The position numbers were made by a program, and so were the translations under genes. From Planctomycetota bacterium (GTDB taxonomy: Bacteria; Planctomycetota; Planctomycetia; Pirellulales; PLA5), in assembly GCA_003576845.1 (NCBI GenBank), contig QEVJ01000046.1, forward strand, positions 1,565-41,231: a stretch of 39,667 nucleotides of DNA. Direction: 5' to 3'. This document shows, in pieces, positions 7,227 to 14,823 of the stretch. Each line of letters starts with the position of its first letter. The stretch's first letter is position 1. The notes beneath the pieces are model-generated. The model saw only the letters and a program-made list of their open reading frames with translations, made no database searches and was not told where the DNA came from.

Positions 7227-7525
7227 TCGCACCGCACGCACCGCTCGAGCGTCAGCTTGGCCCCGCACGTCGGGCACCGCCACGCCTTCGCCGGCCGCGG
7301 CGGGAGCACGTCGCCGTCGACGAGGGACCGCACCTGGTGCAACGTCAGCCGAAACGCTTTGGCGATCTTCCGCAGGCCCAGCCACGGCGCCTTGGCCCGC
7401 AGCTCGCGGATTCGCGCGGCCGTCCGTTTGCCGACGCGAGCGCGATGCCGACCCCGCGGCGAAGCCTGCCCAGGCAGGCCCGCGCCGGCATCCTTGCGCC
7501 GAGAATCTTCGGGACGGTCGGTCAC
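7190..7525 (-). CDS. Small HTH and zinc-ribbon protein
   Basis: About 111 residues on the minus strand. The middle (RTAARIRELRAKAPWLGLRKIAKAFRL..HQVRSLV) looks like a helix-turn-helix of the resolvase or sigma type; the C-terminus has a four-Cys zinc ribbon (CPTCGAKL, then CVRC). A DNA-binding regulator is the likely role. The start is uncertain: GTG 7525 is used because upstream residues are poorly structured, but the frame is open to 7783 and an upstream CPHCKHG could belong to a longer protein. It points away from the recombinase at 7885, so the two may share a regulatory region. Confidence 0.5.
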   Translation of the reverse strand: MTDRPEDSRRKDAGAGLPGQASPRGRHRARVGKRTAARIRELRAKAPWLGLRKIAKAFRLTLHQVRSLVDGDVLPPRPAKAWRCPTCGAKLTLERCVRCDGERDAGRGARD

Positions 7526-7720
7526 TAAAGCCCGATTATCGCCCGAAATCGGCCCAACCGGCACGGTCGAACGCCCAACCTGGCCGCTCCCGCCGCAAAT
7601 TCGGCCCGCGATAGCTTGCGTTGCCGGCCGGCCATGCTTGCAATGCGGGCAGTCCGTCTCTACACTCGACAGCCTCAAAAGCCTTTCCCGAGGCGCCGAA
7701 ATGCTGACGATCCATTCAAC

Positions 7721-7836
7721 AGGCCATAGGCCCACTAACTTCTGCGCGGACTCCAAGCTGCGATCCGGATTGCCGGGGAGCAAGGGCCGCCGGGCTTTTT
7801 CGGAAGCCTTGAGGGGAGCTAGTGGGCCTATGGCCT
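7721..7836. repeat. 17-bp perfect inverted repeat upstream of the recombinase
   Basis: AGGCCATAGGCCCACTA (7721-7737) is exactly inverted at 7820-7836, with 82 bases between. It lies in the gap between the minus-strand zinc-ribbon gene and the plus-strand recombinase gene. It could be a recombination site, an operator pair or a large RNA hairpin. Confidence 0.75.
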
Positions 7837-7884
7837 TTTGCTTGCGCCGCGACCCGTTCGCGGCCGGCAGATTGGATGGCAGTC

Positions 7885-9852
7885 ATGGCCACCGTCACTC
7901 TTGCCGCGCGTGAACCCGACCCGCGCGACGTTCCGCTGCTCGAATTCGTGGAGCGCGTCTTCATCCCGCAGCGGCTTGGGAGCCGCTCGCAACGGTATGC
8001 GGATCAATACCGCGGCGCAACCACCTGGCTCGCGCGGCTCCTGGACCGCGTGCCCGTGCTGGACGACTTGCGGAAGCAAGTTCTCTGGCAGGTTCAATCG
8101 TTCATCGTGCAACAGGGCTTCAGCACGTGGCGGGCGCTGAACGTCAAGAAGCAACTCTCCGCCATCGCCCGCTGTGCCTGGCGGTTGGGCTGGCTCCCCG
8201 CGTGGGAACCGACCCGGAACATCCGCCACGTCGACCCGCCGGCGACGTTCCTGGACGCACCGCCGGCCGATGGCACGCTCGCCGCATGTTATCGCGACGT
8301 CGTGCTCCCGAAGCTCGCGGCCAGGCAGGCCGAACGCGGACGGAGGCGGTATAGCGTCTCGAATCGCGCCAACTCGATCGCCGCCGCCGTCGAAGCGTTC
8401 GACCGAATGCTCGGCAGGTACGGCGCGCCGGAAGATCTGACACCCGACAACGAAGCGGCCTTCCGCGACCGGATGGTCTCTCGCGGCCTATCGGAGGCGA
8501 CTTTTTACAACTATGCCAGCGACCTCAGGCTCGTGGCCCGCGTGCTCGATCCGGCGCTGCCCGATCGCCGCCGACACGTCGCACCGCTCCCGCCGCCGGC
8601 GGAAGGCACGGTCCGCCACTTTTGCGAGCACGTGTATAAGCCGACGCAGCTCATCGGGTCCGCGGACCTGGTGCTTTCGGATTACAGCCGCTTGATGCGG
8701 TGGCTGCATGGGTATGCGGGGCGCGACGTGCGGCTGGACGAGCTATCCGCCGTCTTCGTGGGAGGCTTCCTGCATTGGCTGTTGGCTTCGGGCACCCGCA
8801 ACGCCGCGACGGTGAACAAGTATCGCGGGATGCTGATGGCCGTGTGGCGTAGCGCGGCCGAACGGCATCTCGCGCCGCCAGTGCAACGAGTTCGCAAGCT
8901 CAAACAGGCGTTCGACGCGCCCGATTCACTCTCCCGCGACGAACTGCAACGGCTCATCGAAGCGCCGGCGGCGATCGCCTGGCGGAAAACGATCGCCGGC
9001 GTCTGCCCGATCGCCTGGTGGCGAGCCTACTTCCTGGTCGCGTTCTATACGGGGATGCGCCGCCGCAGTTTGCTCTCGCTGCGGACCGCCGACGTGAACC
9101 TCGAAACGGGCGTGGTCGACGCGGCCGGCGAGACCTTCAAGACCGGCAAGGGCCAGCGCTATATCTTGCCGCCCGAGGCGATCGTCGCCGTCGCGGAAAT
9201 CATCCAGCCGCCGCGGGAACTGCTGTTCGCCCGGCCGGACGACAGGCAGAACTTCCACAAAGAACTGGGCAAGATTTTCGCCGCGGCCGACATCCGGCCA
9301 TCGACCCGGCGGAGCATGAACAAGGGCCATCGGATTCGCCGCACGATCGCCACGGAGATTGCCGCCGAGCACGGCGTCGAAGCCGCGGCGCGGCTGCTCG
9401 GCAACACGCCCGATGTTTGCCGCAAGCACTACATCGACCCGACCCGCTCGGGTTACAGCACGGTCGCCGCGTCGCTCCCGCCGCTTTTGGCCACGCCGCC
9501 AGCGACGCCGGCGGAGCAACTCTTCGACGATCCGCGGCGGGCGATCGACGAAGCCCACAAGCTGTATCGCGCGGGGCACCTGGCCGCGGCCGCGGTCACG
9601 GCCCGCGTCGCGCTCCACGCGCACCTGCAAACGCTCGCCCGCCGGCATCGCCTGCACGCGCCGAACATCGGGCAACTGGCGACGGCCCTCTCGGCGAACG
9701 AAGTCATCGGCCGCGGCACGCGCGACGATATTCACCGCGTCCTCAAAACGGCGAACCGGGCAGCCCACGGCCGGATCGTCAGCCCCGTCGACGTGATTGA
9801 CTTGGTGCACGTCGTCCAAGCGATCGTCGCCGGCGACGCCGGTGGGCAGTGA
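7885..9852 (+). CDS. Large tyrosine recombinase with extra C-terminal helical domain
   Basis: 655 residues from ATG 7885 (ATG 7876 and 7822 are also in frame). Catalytic residues of the tyrosine recombinase family are all visible: Arg392 (YTGMRRRSLLSL), Lys422 (KTGKGQRY), His482 and Arg485 (GHRIRRT) and Tyr516 (CRKHYIDP). Two SAM-like arm/core-binding segments precede the catalytic domain (around 20-110 and 245-330). Beyond Tyr516 about 110 residues form a helical domain (AHKLYRAGHLAAAAVTARVA, later KTANRAAHG) that resembles DUF4145/HEPN-type helical domains but lacks the RX4-6H motif. It is one of two tyrosine recombinases in element 1; a role in multimer resolution or a second mobility step is possible. 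Confidence 0.85.
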   Translation: MATVTLAAREPDPRDVPLLEFVERVFIPQRLGSRSQRYADQYRGATTWLARLLDRVPVLDDLRKQVLWQVQSFIVQQGFSTWRALNVKKQLSAIARCAWRLGWLPAWEPTRNIRHVDPPATFLDAPPADGTLAACYRDVVLPKLAARQAERGRRRYSVSNRANSIAAAVEAFDRMLGRYGAPEDLTPDNEAAFRDRMVSRGLSEATFYNYASDLRLVARVLDPALPDRRRHVAPLPPPAEGTVRHFCEHVYKPTQLIGSADLVLSDYSRLMRWLHGYAGRDVRLDELSAVFVGGFLHWLLASGTRNAATVNKYRGMLMAVWRSAAERHLAPPVQRVRKLKQAFDAPDSLSRDELQRLIEAPAAIAWRKTIAGVCPIAWWRAYFLVAFYTGMRRRSLLSLRTADVNLETGVVDAAGETFKTGKGQRYILPPEAIVAVAEIIQPPRELLFARPDDRQNFHKELGKIFAAADIRPSTRRSMNKGHRIRRTIATEIAAEHGVEAAARLLGNTPDVCRKHYIDPTRSGYSTVAASLPPLLATPPATPAEQLFDDPRRAIDEAHKLYRAGHLAAAAVTARVALHAHLQTLARRHRLHAPNIGQLATALSANEVIGRGTRDDIHRVLKTANRAAHGRIVSPVDVIDLVHVVQAIVAGDAGGQ

Positions 9853-9903
9853 ACGGTGGGCAGTGGGCAGACGCGAATCCTCAATCCTCAATCCTCAATC
9901 CCG
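9842..9903 (+). repeat. Two heptamer arrays before the ParB-like gene
   Basis: GTGGGCA, GTGAACG, GTGGGCA, GTGGGCA (9842-9869) overlap the recombinase stop codon. AATCCTC three times plus AATCCCG follow (9876-9903), ending just before the AAAAGGTG ribosome site of the next gene. Confidence 0.85.
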
Positions 9904-9915
9904 AAAAGGTGAAAC

Positions 9916-10944
9916 ATGATGGTCACAGCCAACCCCAAAGCCGCCAAGTCCGCATCCGTTTCCCGGGAAACGGCGCTGGTCGAAGTGCCCCTCGACAAGC
10001 TCGACCCCGCGCCGTTCAACGCCCGGGCCGACGCGGCTGCGGGCGTCGATGAGCTGGTGCCCAGCGTCCGCGAGCTCGGCTTGTTGCAACCGATGCTCTG
10101 TCGCCCGAAGCCCGGCGGCCGTTACGAACTGGTCGCCGGCGAGCGGCGTTATTGCGCCGCCAAAGCCGCGGGCCTCTCCGCGGCGCCGGCCGTCGTCCGC
10201 GAACTGAGCGACGCGGAAGCGTTGATCGCGGGCCTGGCGGAGAATCTTGCGCGGCGAAACCTGAACCCGATCGAACGTGCCCGCGGCCTGGATCGGCTCG
10301 TCGCGCCGATCGACGCCGGCGGCGCGGGCCTCACGACGAAGGCGGCGGGAAAGCTGTTTGGGCGATCGCAAGAATGGTGCTCGAATCACACGCGGCTGTT
10401 GCGGCTGCCGGAAATCTGGCAACAACGCCTGGCCGCCGGCGAAGTCACGGAACGCATGGCCCGTTCGCTCGTGCCGTTCGTCGACATGCCCGACGTGCTG
10501 GCCGCCATCGAACGCGACCGCGAGCAAAACCCGTGGGCTTGGAGAACGTCGACCGATTTCGAGCGGTCCGCCAAACGGATCGCCGTCGGCGAAATCCGCC
10601 CGCCGCAATCCTCGACCCCTGACCCCCGGCCCCTGACCCCTGCCGTCAAGCCGCCCCGCGCCGCGCCGTCGACGTTCGCCCGCGCCACCCCAGCCCCCAG
10701 TCCCCAGTCCCCAGCCCCGGCCGCTCGCGATTACCGCCTGACCGCGGACCAAGCCGCCGAGCGCGACAGCGACGAAGCCTTCGTGCCGATCCGCAGCGGT
10801 TCAACGTTGGAAGCCGACGCCGAGAGCGATCACGACTTGGATACGATCCTCTGGCTCGTGCCCCGGCTCCGCGAAGCGTGGCAGTTGGACGAAGTAGCGC
10901 AAGCGATCGCCAAGCACCGCGCAAAGCTCGCGGCCGCAAAATGA
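9916..10944 (+). CDS. ParB/RepB/Spo0J-family DNA-binding protein
   Basis: 342 residues; start ATG 9916 (or 9919), AAAGGTG five bases upstream. N-terminal ParB domain: VEVPLDKLDPAPFNAR, GLLQPMLCRP, GERR at 75-78 (CTP-binding ParB motif) and ENLARRNLNPIE at 109-120. A helix-turn-helix follows at about 135-165. The rest is a Pro-rich linker and a charged tail. ParB proteins bind parS palindromes and spread on DNA; no ParA gene is seen nearby. The palindrome at 9956-9973 lies within this gene. Pro-rich segments are encoded by two heptamer arrays (10612-10643 and 10688-10724). Confidence 0.85.
   Translation: MMVTANPKAAKSASVSRETALVEVPLDKLDPAPFNARADAAAGVDELVPSVRELGLLQPMLCRPKPGGRYELVAGERRYCAAKAAGLSAAPAVVRELSDAEALIAGLAENLARRNLNPIERARGLDRLVAPIDAGGAGLTTKAAGKLFGRSQEWCSNHTRLLRLPEIWQQRLAAGEVTERMARSLVPFVDMPDVLAAIERDREQNPWAWRTSTDFERSAKRIAVGEIRPPQSSTPDPRPLTPAVKPPRAAPSTFARATPAPSPQSPAPAARDYRLTADQAAERDSDEAFVPIRSGSTLEADAESDHDLDTILWLVPRLREAWQLDEVAQAIAKHRAKLAAAK
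9956..9973. promoter_or_regulatory. parS-like perfect palindrome
   Basis: CCGTTTCCCGGGAAACGG, perfect over 18 bp, inside the 5' end of the ParB-like gene. The canonical bacterial parS is TGTTTCACGTGAAACA; the outer GTTTC/GAAAC are the same and the centre differs (CCGG for ACGT). B. subtilis also has a parS inside its spo0J gene. Binding is inferred. Confidence 0.5.
10612..10724 (+). repeat. Two in-gene C-rich heptamer arrays
   Basis: CTGACCC/CCGGCCC/CTGACCC units at about 10612-10643 and CCCCAGC/CCCCAGT/CCCCAGT/CCCCAGC units at 10688-10724, within the ParB-like gene. They encode the Pro-rich linkers (SSTPDPRPLTPAV and PAPSPQSPAPAA). Confidence 0.75.
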
Positions 10945-10966
10945 AGTTGCTACATTGCTCGTGTTC

Positions 10967-11035
10967 CACGCCGGCCTGAACAACCGGCGTGCGTGGTCAG
11001 GGTGGCGTCGGCTTTTCATCCGTTTTGCCGACGCC
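10967..11035. terminator. Two hairpins after the ParB-like gene
   Basis: CACGCCGG (10967-10974) pairs with CCGGCGTG (10984-10991). GGCGTCGG (11004-11011) pairs with CCGACGCC (11028-11035). There is no T-run, so a simple intrinsic terminator is doubtful; they may attenuate or process the transcript between 10944 and the gene at 11071. Confidence 0.4.
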
Positions 11036-11070
11036 GCCCGGCCACAACTTGAAAACGGAGATTCTCACGC

Positions 11071-12129
11071 ATGGCACGCGCCAAGCGAAACGCAGCGGCT
11101 ACCGCGTTGCGTCCATTCACGCTAGGGCAATTCGACCGAGCCCGTCGCCGACAGGGAACGAACGTCGACCGCATTCTCGCGTCGATCCAGTCGCGGCAGA
11201 ATCCGGGCGACGAGCAAGAGCTATTGCCGCTCTTGCCAGGGCCAGACTTCATTTGCGCGTCGTGTTTTTCGACAGAGCGAACGGACGTCGTATACACCCA
11301 GACGGTCGCGTGGCGGAGCGCGAACGCAGCGGGACCAATGACGCATCGCTGCTACAAGTTGGCCGAGTGCACGAACTGCGGGAAGACTGGAATTCTCAAC
11401 CACTGGATCGACAACCGTGACGAACGGCCGGACGCACATCGTAGGCTTCGCATCGGCGATCTTTCGGCCGCTTTCTCCAACGTTGCTTCCGCGGAGTTGG
11501 TCGCGGAGCAGTGCGGTTTGGGCCAACCACCCAGCGACGAACTATTGGTCGACCTGCAAATCGCGCTCGATTGCTATGAAGCGTTTTTTGGCTACCGCGT
11601 CGAGCACCTTTCAGCGGCCGACGTGCTCAAGCTCGTTGAGTTGGGTCAAACGCTGGACAACGCTTTCTACGCGATCGCCGCCGTCACGGCGCTCGACGCG
11701 GGCCGCTTACGTGCCGAGTTGTATGAATTCGAGCGGCCGACATGGAACCATTTGGAAGCGTGGCTCATCATGCGGCGAACGCAATCCAACCGTGCAACGC
11801 CGTTGAATGCACCCGCCCCAGCGTCCGTGTCGACGCCTGATGGTCCCCTTGATCCCAACGAATTCATTTGGCAGGGAGCATCCTATGCGGGCTTCCCTCG
11901 AATGTCCTGGCGGCTTCTTAAGGAACTGTGGGATGCCCCGCGTCGCCGCCTTGACTTTGCGGAAGTAGGAGAAAAGGTGTTCGGGGCTGACCTCACAAAA
12001 GACGCGACGATCCGCAGTCGGGTGTGCCGGTTGAATGAGGAACTGCTAACGCGAGGGCTCCCATTAACCGTGCGAACACAGAACGAGCATGTCGTCCTCG
12101 AACAAAGCGGGGAACGCGGAGGCTCCTGA
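11071..12129 (+). CDS. Hypothetical protein with zinc-binding Cys pairs and C-terminal winged helix
   Basis: 352 residues from ATG 11071 (AACGGAGA upstream). Cys pairs at CASC (about 63-66) and CTNCGK (about 100-104) suggest a zinc site. A helical middle follows (LQIALDCYEAFFGYRVEHLS). The last 85 residues (MSWRLLKELWDAP..FAEVGEKVFG..ATIRSRVCRLNEEL) have the pattern of a winged-helix DNA-binding domain. Base composition is somewhat less G+C-rich at third positions than in neighbours. I know no named family. Its place after the ParB-like gene suggests a DNA-linked function. Confidence 0.7.
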   Translation: MARAKRNAAATALRPFTLGQFDRARRRQGTNVDRILASIQSRQNPGDEQELLPLLPGPDFICASCFSTERTDVVYTQTVAWRSANAAGPMTHRCYKLAECTNCGKTGILNHWIDNRDERPDAHRRLRIGDLSAAFSNVASAELVAEQCGLGQPPSDELLVDLQIALDCYEAFFGYRVEHLSAADVLKLVELGQTLDNAFYAIAAVTALDAGRLRAELYEFERPTWNHLEAWLIMRRTQSNRATPLNAPAPASVSTPDGPLDPNEFIWQGASYAGFPRMSWRLLKELWDAPRRRLDFAEVGEKVFGADLTKDATIRSRVCRLNEELLTRGLPLTVRTQNEHVVLEQSGERGGS

Positions 12130-12184
12130 TTGTTCCGCATTTGTTCCGGTTCTCTGCAACGAATTCGGAACAAGCCCCGCGACA

Positions 12185-12379
12185 ATGGACGGCATGAAGA
12201 CCGCACGCCGCCTATCGCCGCTGACGAAGGTCCCGCCGCCCGAACAGATTCGCGAGCGGCTCGCCGACCTCATCCGCGAGACGAAATCGCTGCGTAAGCT
12301 GCTGCGCGTCGCGGAACAAATGCAGCGCGAGCAACAGCGCGATGCGGGCAAGCCCAAACGCGGCGGCGACGCCGCTTGA
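12185..12379 (+). CDS. Small basic helical hypothetical protein
   Basis: 64 residues from ATG 12185; ATG 12194 is an alternative, and the frame also extends to 12089, overlapping the previous gene. The sequence is one long charged helix (EQIRERLADLIRETKSLRKL, then AEQMQREQQR). Function unknown. Confidence 0.5.
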   Translation: MDGMKTARRLSPLTKVPPPEQIRERLADLIRETKSLRKLLRVAEQMQREQQRDAGKPKRGGDAA

Positions 12380-12412
12380 TTCCTTTTCCCGTTTCAAACG
12401 GAGATTCAACGA

Positions 12413-12643
12413 ATGGCCGCGATTGACTGGGTTCTGGTCGCGCAAGAATGCCGGCGCCGGAGAAAGATGGCCGTGAACGACGCCGAGCGCGATCTGTGGC
12501 GCCAGCGCGGCGCCGTAGCTCGCTGCAATGCTCGGTTGTGCCGCGCAATAAGGATGACCCGAGAAGCGATCGCAGAGCATGAGCGCCCGCGCCTACGCGA
12601 GTTGGCCGCAAAGGATCAACTGGAAGCGAAGGCTTTCGGCTAG
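12413..12643 (+). CDS. Small helical hypothetical protein
   Basis: 76 residues; ATG 12413 follows AACGGAGA at a good distance. It is Arg/Ala-rich and helical (QECRRRRKMAVNDAERDLWR). No family recognised. It lies in the same direction as its neighbours, probably one operon. Confidence 0.55.
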   Translation: MAAIDWVLVAQECRRRRKMAVNDAERDLWRQRGAVARCNARLCRAIRMTREAIAEHERPRLRELAAKDQLEAKAFG

Positions 12644-12652
12644 CAGCAACAC

Positions 12653-12716
12653 GCGCGGCCCCGGGCCGCGCCGCTTGAACATTGCGACGTGGCAAGACTT
12701 GGTGTATCGCCCAAGT
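12653..12716. promoter_or_regulatory. Two inverted repeats before the replication-protein-like gene
   Basis: GCGCGGCCC (12653-12661) and GGGCCGCGC (12663-12671) form a perfect GC palindrome just after the previous stop. ACTTGG (12697-12702) and CCAAGT (12711-12716) flank 8 bases and end 14 bases before ATG 12731, where an operator or translational hairpin would sit. Role inferred. Confidence 0.4.
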
Positions 12717-12730
12717 AAAACGGAAAGTCC

Positions 12731-13951
12731 ATGCCCTCCCAAGGAAGCGGAAGCCACCTACGCCTGGCCGTGCCGAGCACGCCACGCGCTCCCAGCGAAA
12801 TCGCTCGCGACGAAGCGGCCGAAATCGCCCGCCAAGCACACGTGCTGGCGCTGGAGAAGTGCCGCGAGCTCGAATCGGCGGAAGTGCTGATGCGCGACAA
12901 TGGGTTCACGCTGGCCGACTGTGCGGCCTGGCGATGGGGCTTCGTCCGGCAGGGCCTGACCGTTCGCCAGACCGAATTGCCGCTCAGGCAGTTCGCCCGC
13001 GCGCACAGCAACGGCGACAAGTCGAACGCCCGCAAGCTGCTGAAGCGGCTCGAATCGCGCGGGATCGCGAGTTACGACGGCGAGAGCGGCACGGCCACGT
13101 TTTTTTGGCCGGCCGACGTGTTCGCCGCGCTGCGGGCCGGACCGTCCACCGACGTCGTATACCCGCCGGCCCAAGACGTCTTCGACTTCGCGGCGCCCGT
13201 TCACCCCGAGGCCGTCGCCGATGAGGCGGGGTATCCAGTACCACGGCTCGTACCACAGGAAGCGCCGGAGTCGCCCGCCGACGCCCAAGAGAGCGCTGGG
13301 GAGTGGTATTCCACACCCCGATCCGTACCACACCCCGCGCCGCCGGCGCCTGTGACGCCGTTGACGCCGCAAGCCCAGGAGTTCATCGCAAGTGCAGGTG
13401 GCGAAAAGCGTTTCGATCGAATCCTCAATGCGCCCAACCGCTCCGTGGTACGAAACGAGGTACGCAGTACCACACCCCGCACTACTAACAACGTTTGTGT
13501 GGAAGAGTCTCTCAAAGACTCTTCCACACAAACGAACGAACAACCGCCATGCGGCGGCGGCCCGGGGAAGGGGCCGCCGCCGATGGCGGACGAACGACAG
13601 ACCGCAAGCGGCGAGCACACCGTCATCCGCCGCGCGGAGGAAATCTACGCGGCGATCGGCGACCCGACGCTCGTGTTTTGGGCCGCGATCGCGATGGCTG
13701 TGCAAGAGCGCGACGGCAAGCGCGCCGAAGTCGCGGCCGCGATCAACGCCGCGCGGCATGAATGCTGTTTTGACGCCCCGACGAAACGATTCCGCACGGC
13801 GAAGCTCGAATGGTGGTCTGCTGCGCGGGCCAAAGGCACCCTGGACAAGCGGTTCGGCGTCACGTGGAACGCGGCTTGGTCGGGCAACCGCGACTCAAAC
13901 AGCGCGGAGCGTTCGCGCGGGCATCGTCGCCCGCGCTCGCCTCCGAAGTGA
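12731..13951 (+). CDS. Putative replication protein with winged helix and internal DNA repeats
   Basis: 406 residues; ATG 12731 has GGAAAG 5 bases upstream. The N-terminal domain (about 15-135) contains a winged-helix-like segment (FARAHSNGDKSNARKLLKRL, then SRGIASYD). A Pro-rich linker covers about 140-225, and the C-terminal domain (about 295-385) is helical and Trp-rich (IYAAIGDPTLVFWAAIAMAV). No helicase or primase motifs. The linker region carries repeated GTACCAC-type sites and a long hairpin (13238-13534), an arrangement like lambda O, where the origin lies inside the initiator gene. The initiator role is inferred from this layout and not from a known motif. Confidence 0.6.
   Translation: MPSQGSGSHLRLAVPSTPRAPSEIARDEAAEIARQAHVLALEKCRELESAEVLMRDNGFTLADCAAWRWGFVRQGLTVRQTELPLRQFARAHSNGDKSNARKLLKRLESRGIASYDGESGTATFFWPADVFAALRAGPSTDVVYPPAQDVFDFAAPVHPEAVADEAGYPVPRLVPQEAPESPADAQESAGEWYSTPRSVPHPAPPAPVTPLTPQAQEFIASAGGEKRFDRILNAPNRSVVRNEVRSTTPRTTNNVCVEESLKDSSTQTNEQPPCGGGPGKGPPPMADERQTASGEHTVIRRAEEIYAAIGDPTLVFWAAIAMAVQERDGKRAEVAAAINAARHECCFDAPTKRFRTAKLEWWSAARAKGTLDKRFGVTWNAAWSGNRDSNSAERSRGHRRPRSPPK
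13238..13480. other. Iteron-like sites inside the putative replication gene
   Basis: GTACCAC at 13238 and 13250; GTGGTATTCCACACCCCG at 13303; the 14-mer GTACCACACCCCGC at 13325-13338 and again at 13467-13480; inverted GTGGTAC at 13445-13451. The two 14-mers are read in different codon frames (VPHP against STTPR), so protein sequence does not explain their identity. Confidence 0.55.
13492..13534. other. Perfect 19-bp-stem hairpin inside a coding sequence
   Basis: CGTTTGTGTGGAAGAGTCT (13492-13510), loop CTCAA, then the exact inverse (13516-13534). The A+T content is higher than in the surroundings. It lies just right of the iteron-like sites. It could serve as part of an origin, a primer or nick site, or a premature terminator. 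Confidence 0.85.
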
Positions 13952-13970
13952 AGTAGCGGCGGGGGATACG

Positions 13971-14086
13971 TCGCCCAACTCGCCGACGTCGGCGGAAAGT
14001 TTCTGCCGCGGTCGGCGAGACGCGATCGCGAGCGCTTGGCTGTAGGCCCGCCTCAAGATCGTCGCCGGCGTCGGCGAGTTGGGCGA
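13971..14086. repeat. Long inverted repeat between genes
   Basis: TCGCCCAACTCGCCGACG (13971-13988) is exactly inverted at 14069-14086; the match extends to 24 bp (13971-13994 with 14063-14086) with one mismatch. The 68-base interior contains a CGCGATCGCG palindrome. It fills the gap between the genes ending at 13951 and starting at 14117. Confidence 0.85.
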
Positions 14087-14116
14087 TCCCAATAATGGAT
14101 GCAGGAGCATTGAACC

Positions 14117-14476
14117 ATGAACGGCCAAGCAAAACCACAACCGGCGTCGTTCGACCGTTCGCTCGCGCGAATGGTCGAAGACACGCTCGGCGAATCGAGC
14201 CACGTCGGCTGGCGAATCCGCCACACTCCCACCGGCGACGGCCGCCAGGCGCTCGTTTCGGTTTGCGGCCGCTTCCGCGTGCTGGCCGAGAAAAGCCGCC
14301 ACGCCCGCCACGGCGTCATGTTCCGCGCCGAGCGGCGAATCGAAAGCCCGCCCGGCAACTGGACGTGGCGACACCTTTCGAGCCACCGCACCGAAGCCGC
14401 GGCCAAAGCCGCCTGCGAACGCGCCGCGCGACCCCCGAGCAACAAACGCAAACCCAGCAGCCGCCCGGCCCCGTAG
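14117..14476 (+). CDS. Hypothetical basic protein
   Basis: 119 residues from ATG 14117. His/Arg-rich, with a beta-type centre (VGWRIRHTP, QALVSVCGRFRVLAEK) and a basic tail (PPSNKRKPSSRPAP). No recognised family. Third positions are strongly G/C, supporting a real gene. Confidence 0.6.
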   Translation: MNGQAKPQPASFDRSLARMVEDTLGESSHVGWRIRHTPTGDGRQALVSVCGRFRVLAEKSRHARHGVMFRAERRIESPPGNWTWRHLSSHRTEAAAKAACERAARPPSNKRKPSSRPAP

Positions 14477-14563
14477 GCCGCGCAGCTTGTCCAATTTGAG
14501 AGCAACGGACTCTGTGTCCGTTGCTCACCGCCCGATCGACCCCCAACGCCAGAGGCCCCAGCC

Positions 14564-14809
14564 ATGCGAATGCGCGACGCGAGGTACACGATGGAGCGCG
14601 ACCCGAATTTGATCCCGTTCGACCGACTCGCCGACTTGCTCGGAATCAGCCAGCACGAATTGGCCCGGCTGGTCGCCACGCCCGAGTTCCCCGGCCGCGT
14701 TCACGACGACCGCCGCGGCTACTGGCGCCGCCAAGACGTCGAACGCTACATCGCCGGCACCGGTCCCCGCCAACTCCAACAACAACCCCGTGGCAAATCG
14801 GCCGCGTAA
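14564..14809 (+). CDS. Small helix-turn-helix protein (AlpA/excisionase-like)
   Basis: 81 residues from ATG 14564; ATG 14591, with GCGAGG 6 bases upstream, is equally possible. The core FDRLADLLGISQHELARLVA, then GYWRRQDVERYIAGTG, has the winged-HTH pattern of MerR/AlpA-type excisionases and regulators. It precedes another HTH gene and the integrase, as regulatory genes in integration modules do. Confidence 0.6.
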   Translation: MRMRDARYTMERDPNLIPFDRLADLLGISQHELARLVATPEFPGRVHDDRRGYWRRQDVERYIAGTGPRQLQQQPRGKSAA

Positions 14810-14823
14810 CTCACGGACGAACG

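Noticed and set aside
8926-9891. 321-codon minus-strand frame over the recombinase
   Set aside because: The plus strand has all tyrosine-recombinase catalytic residues; this frame is its mirror.
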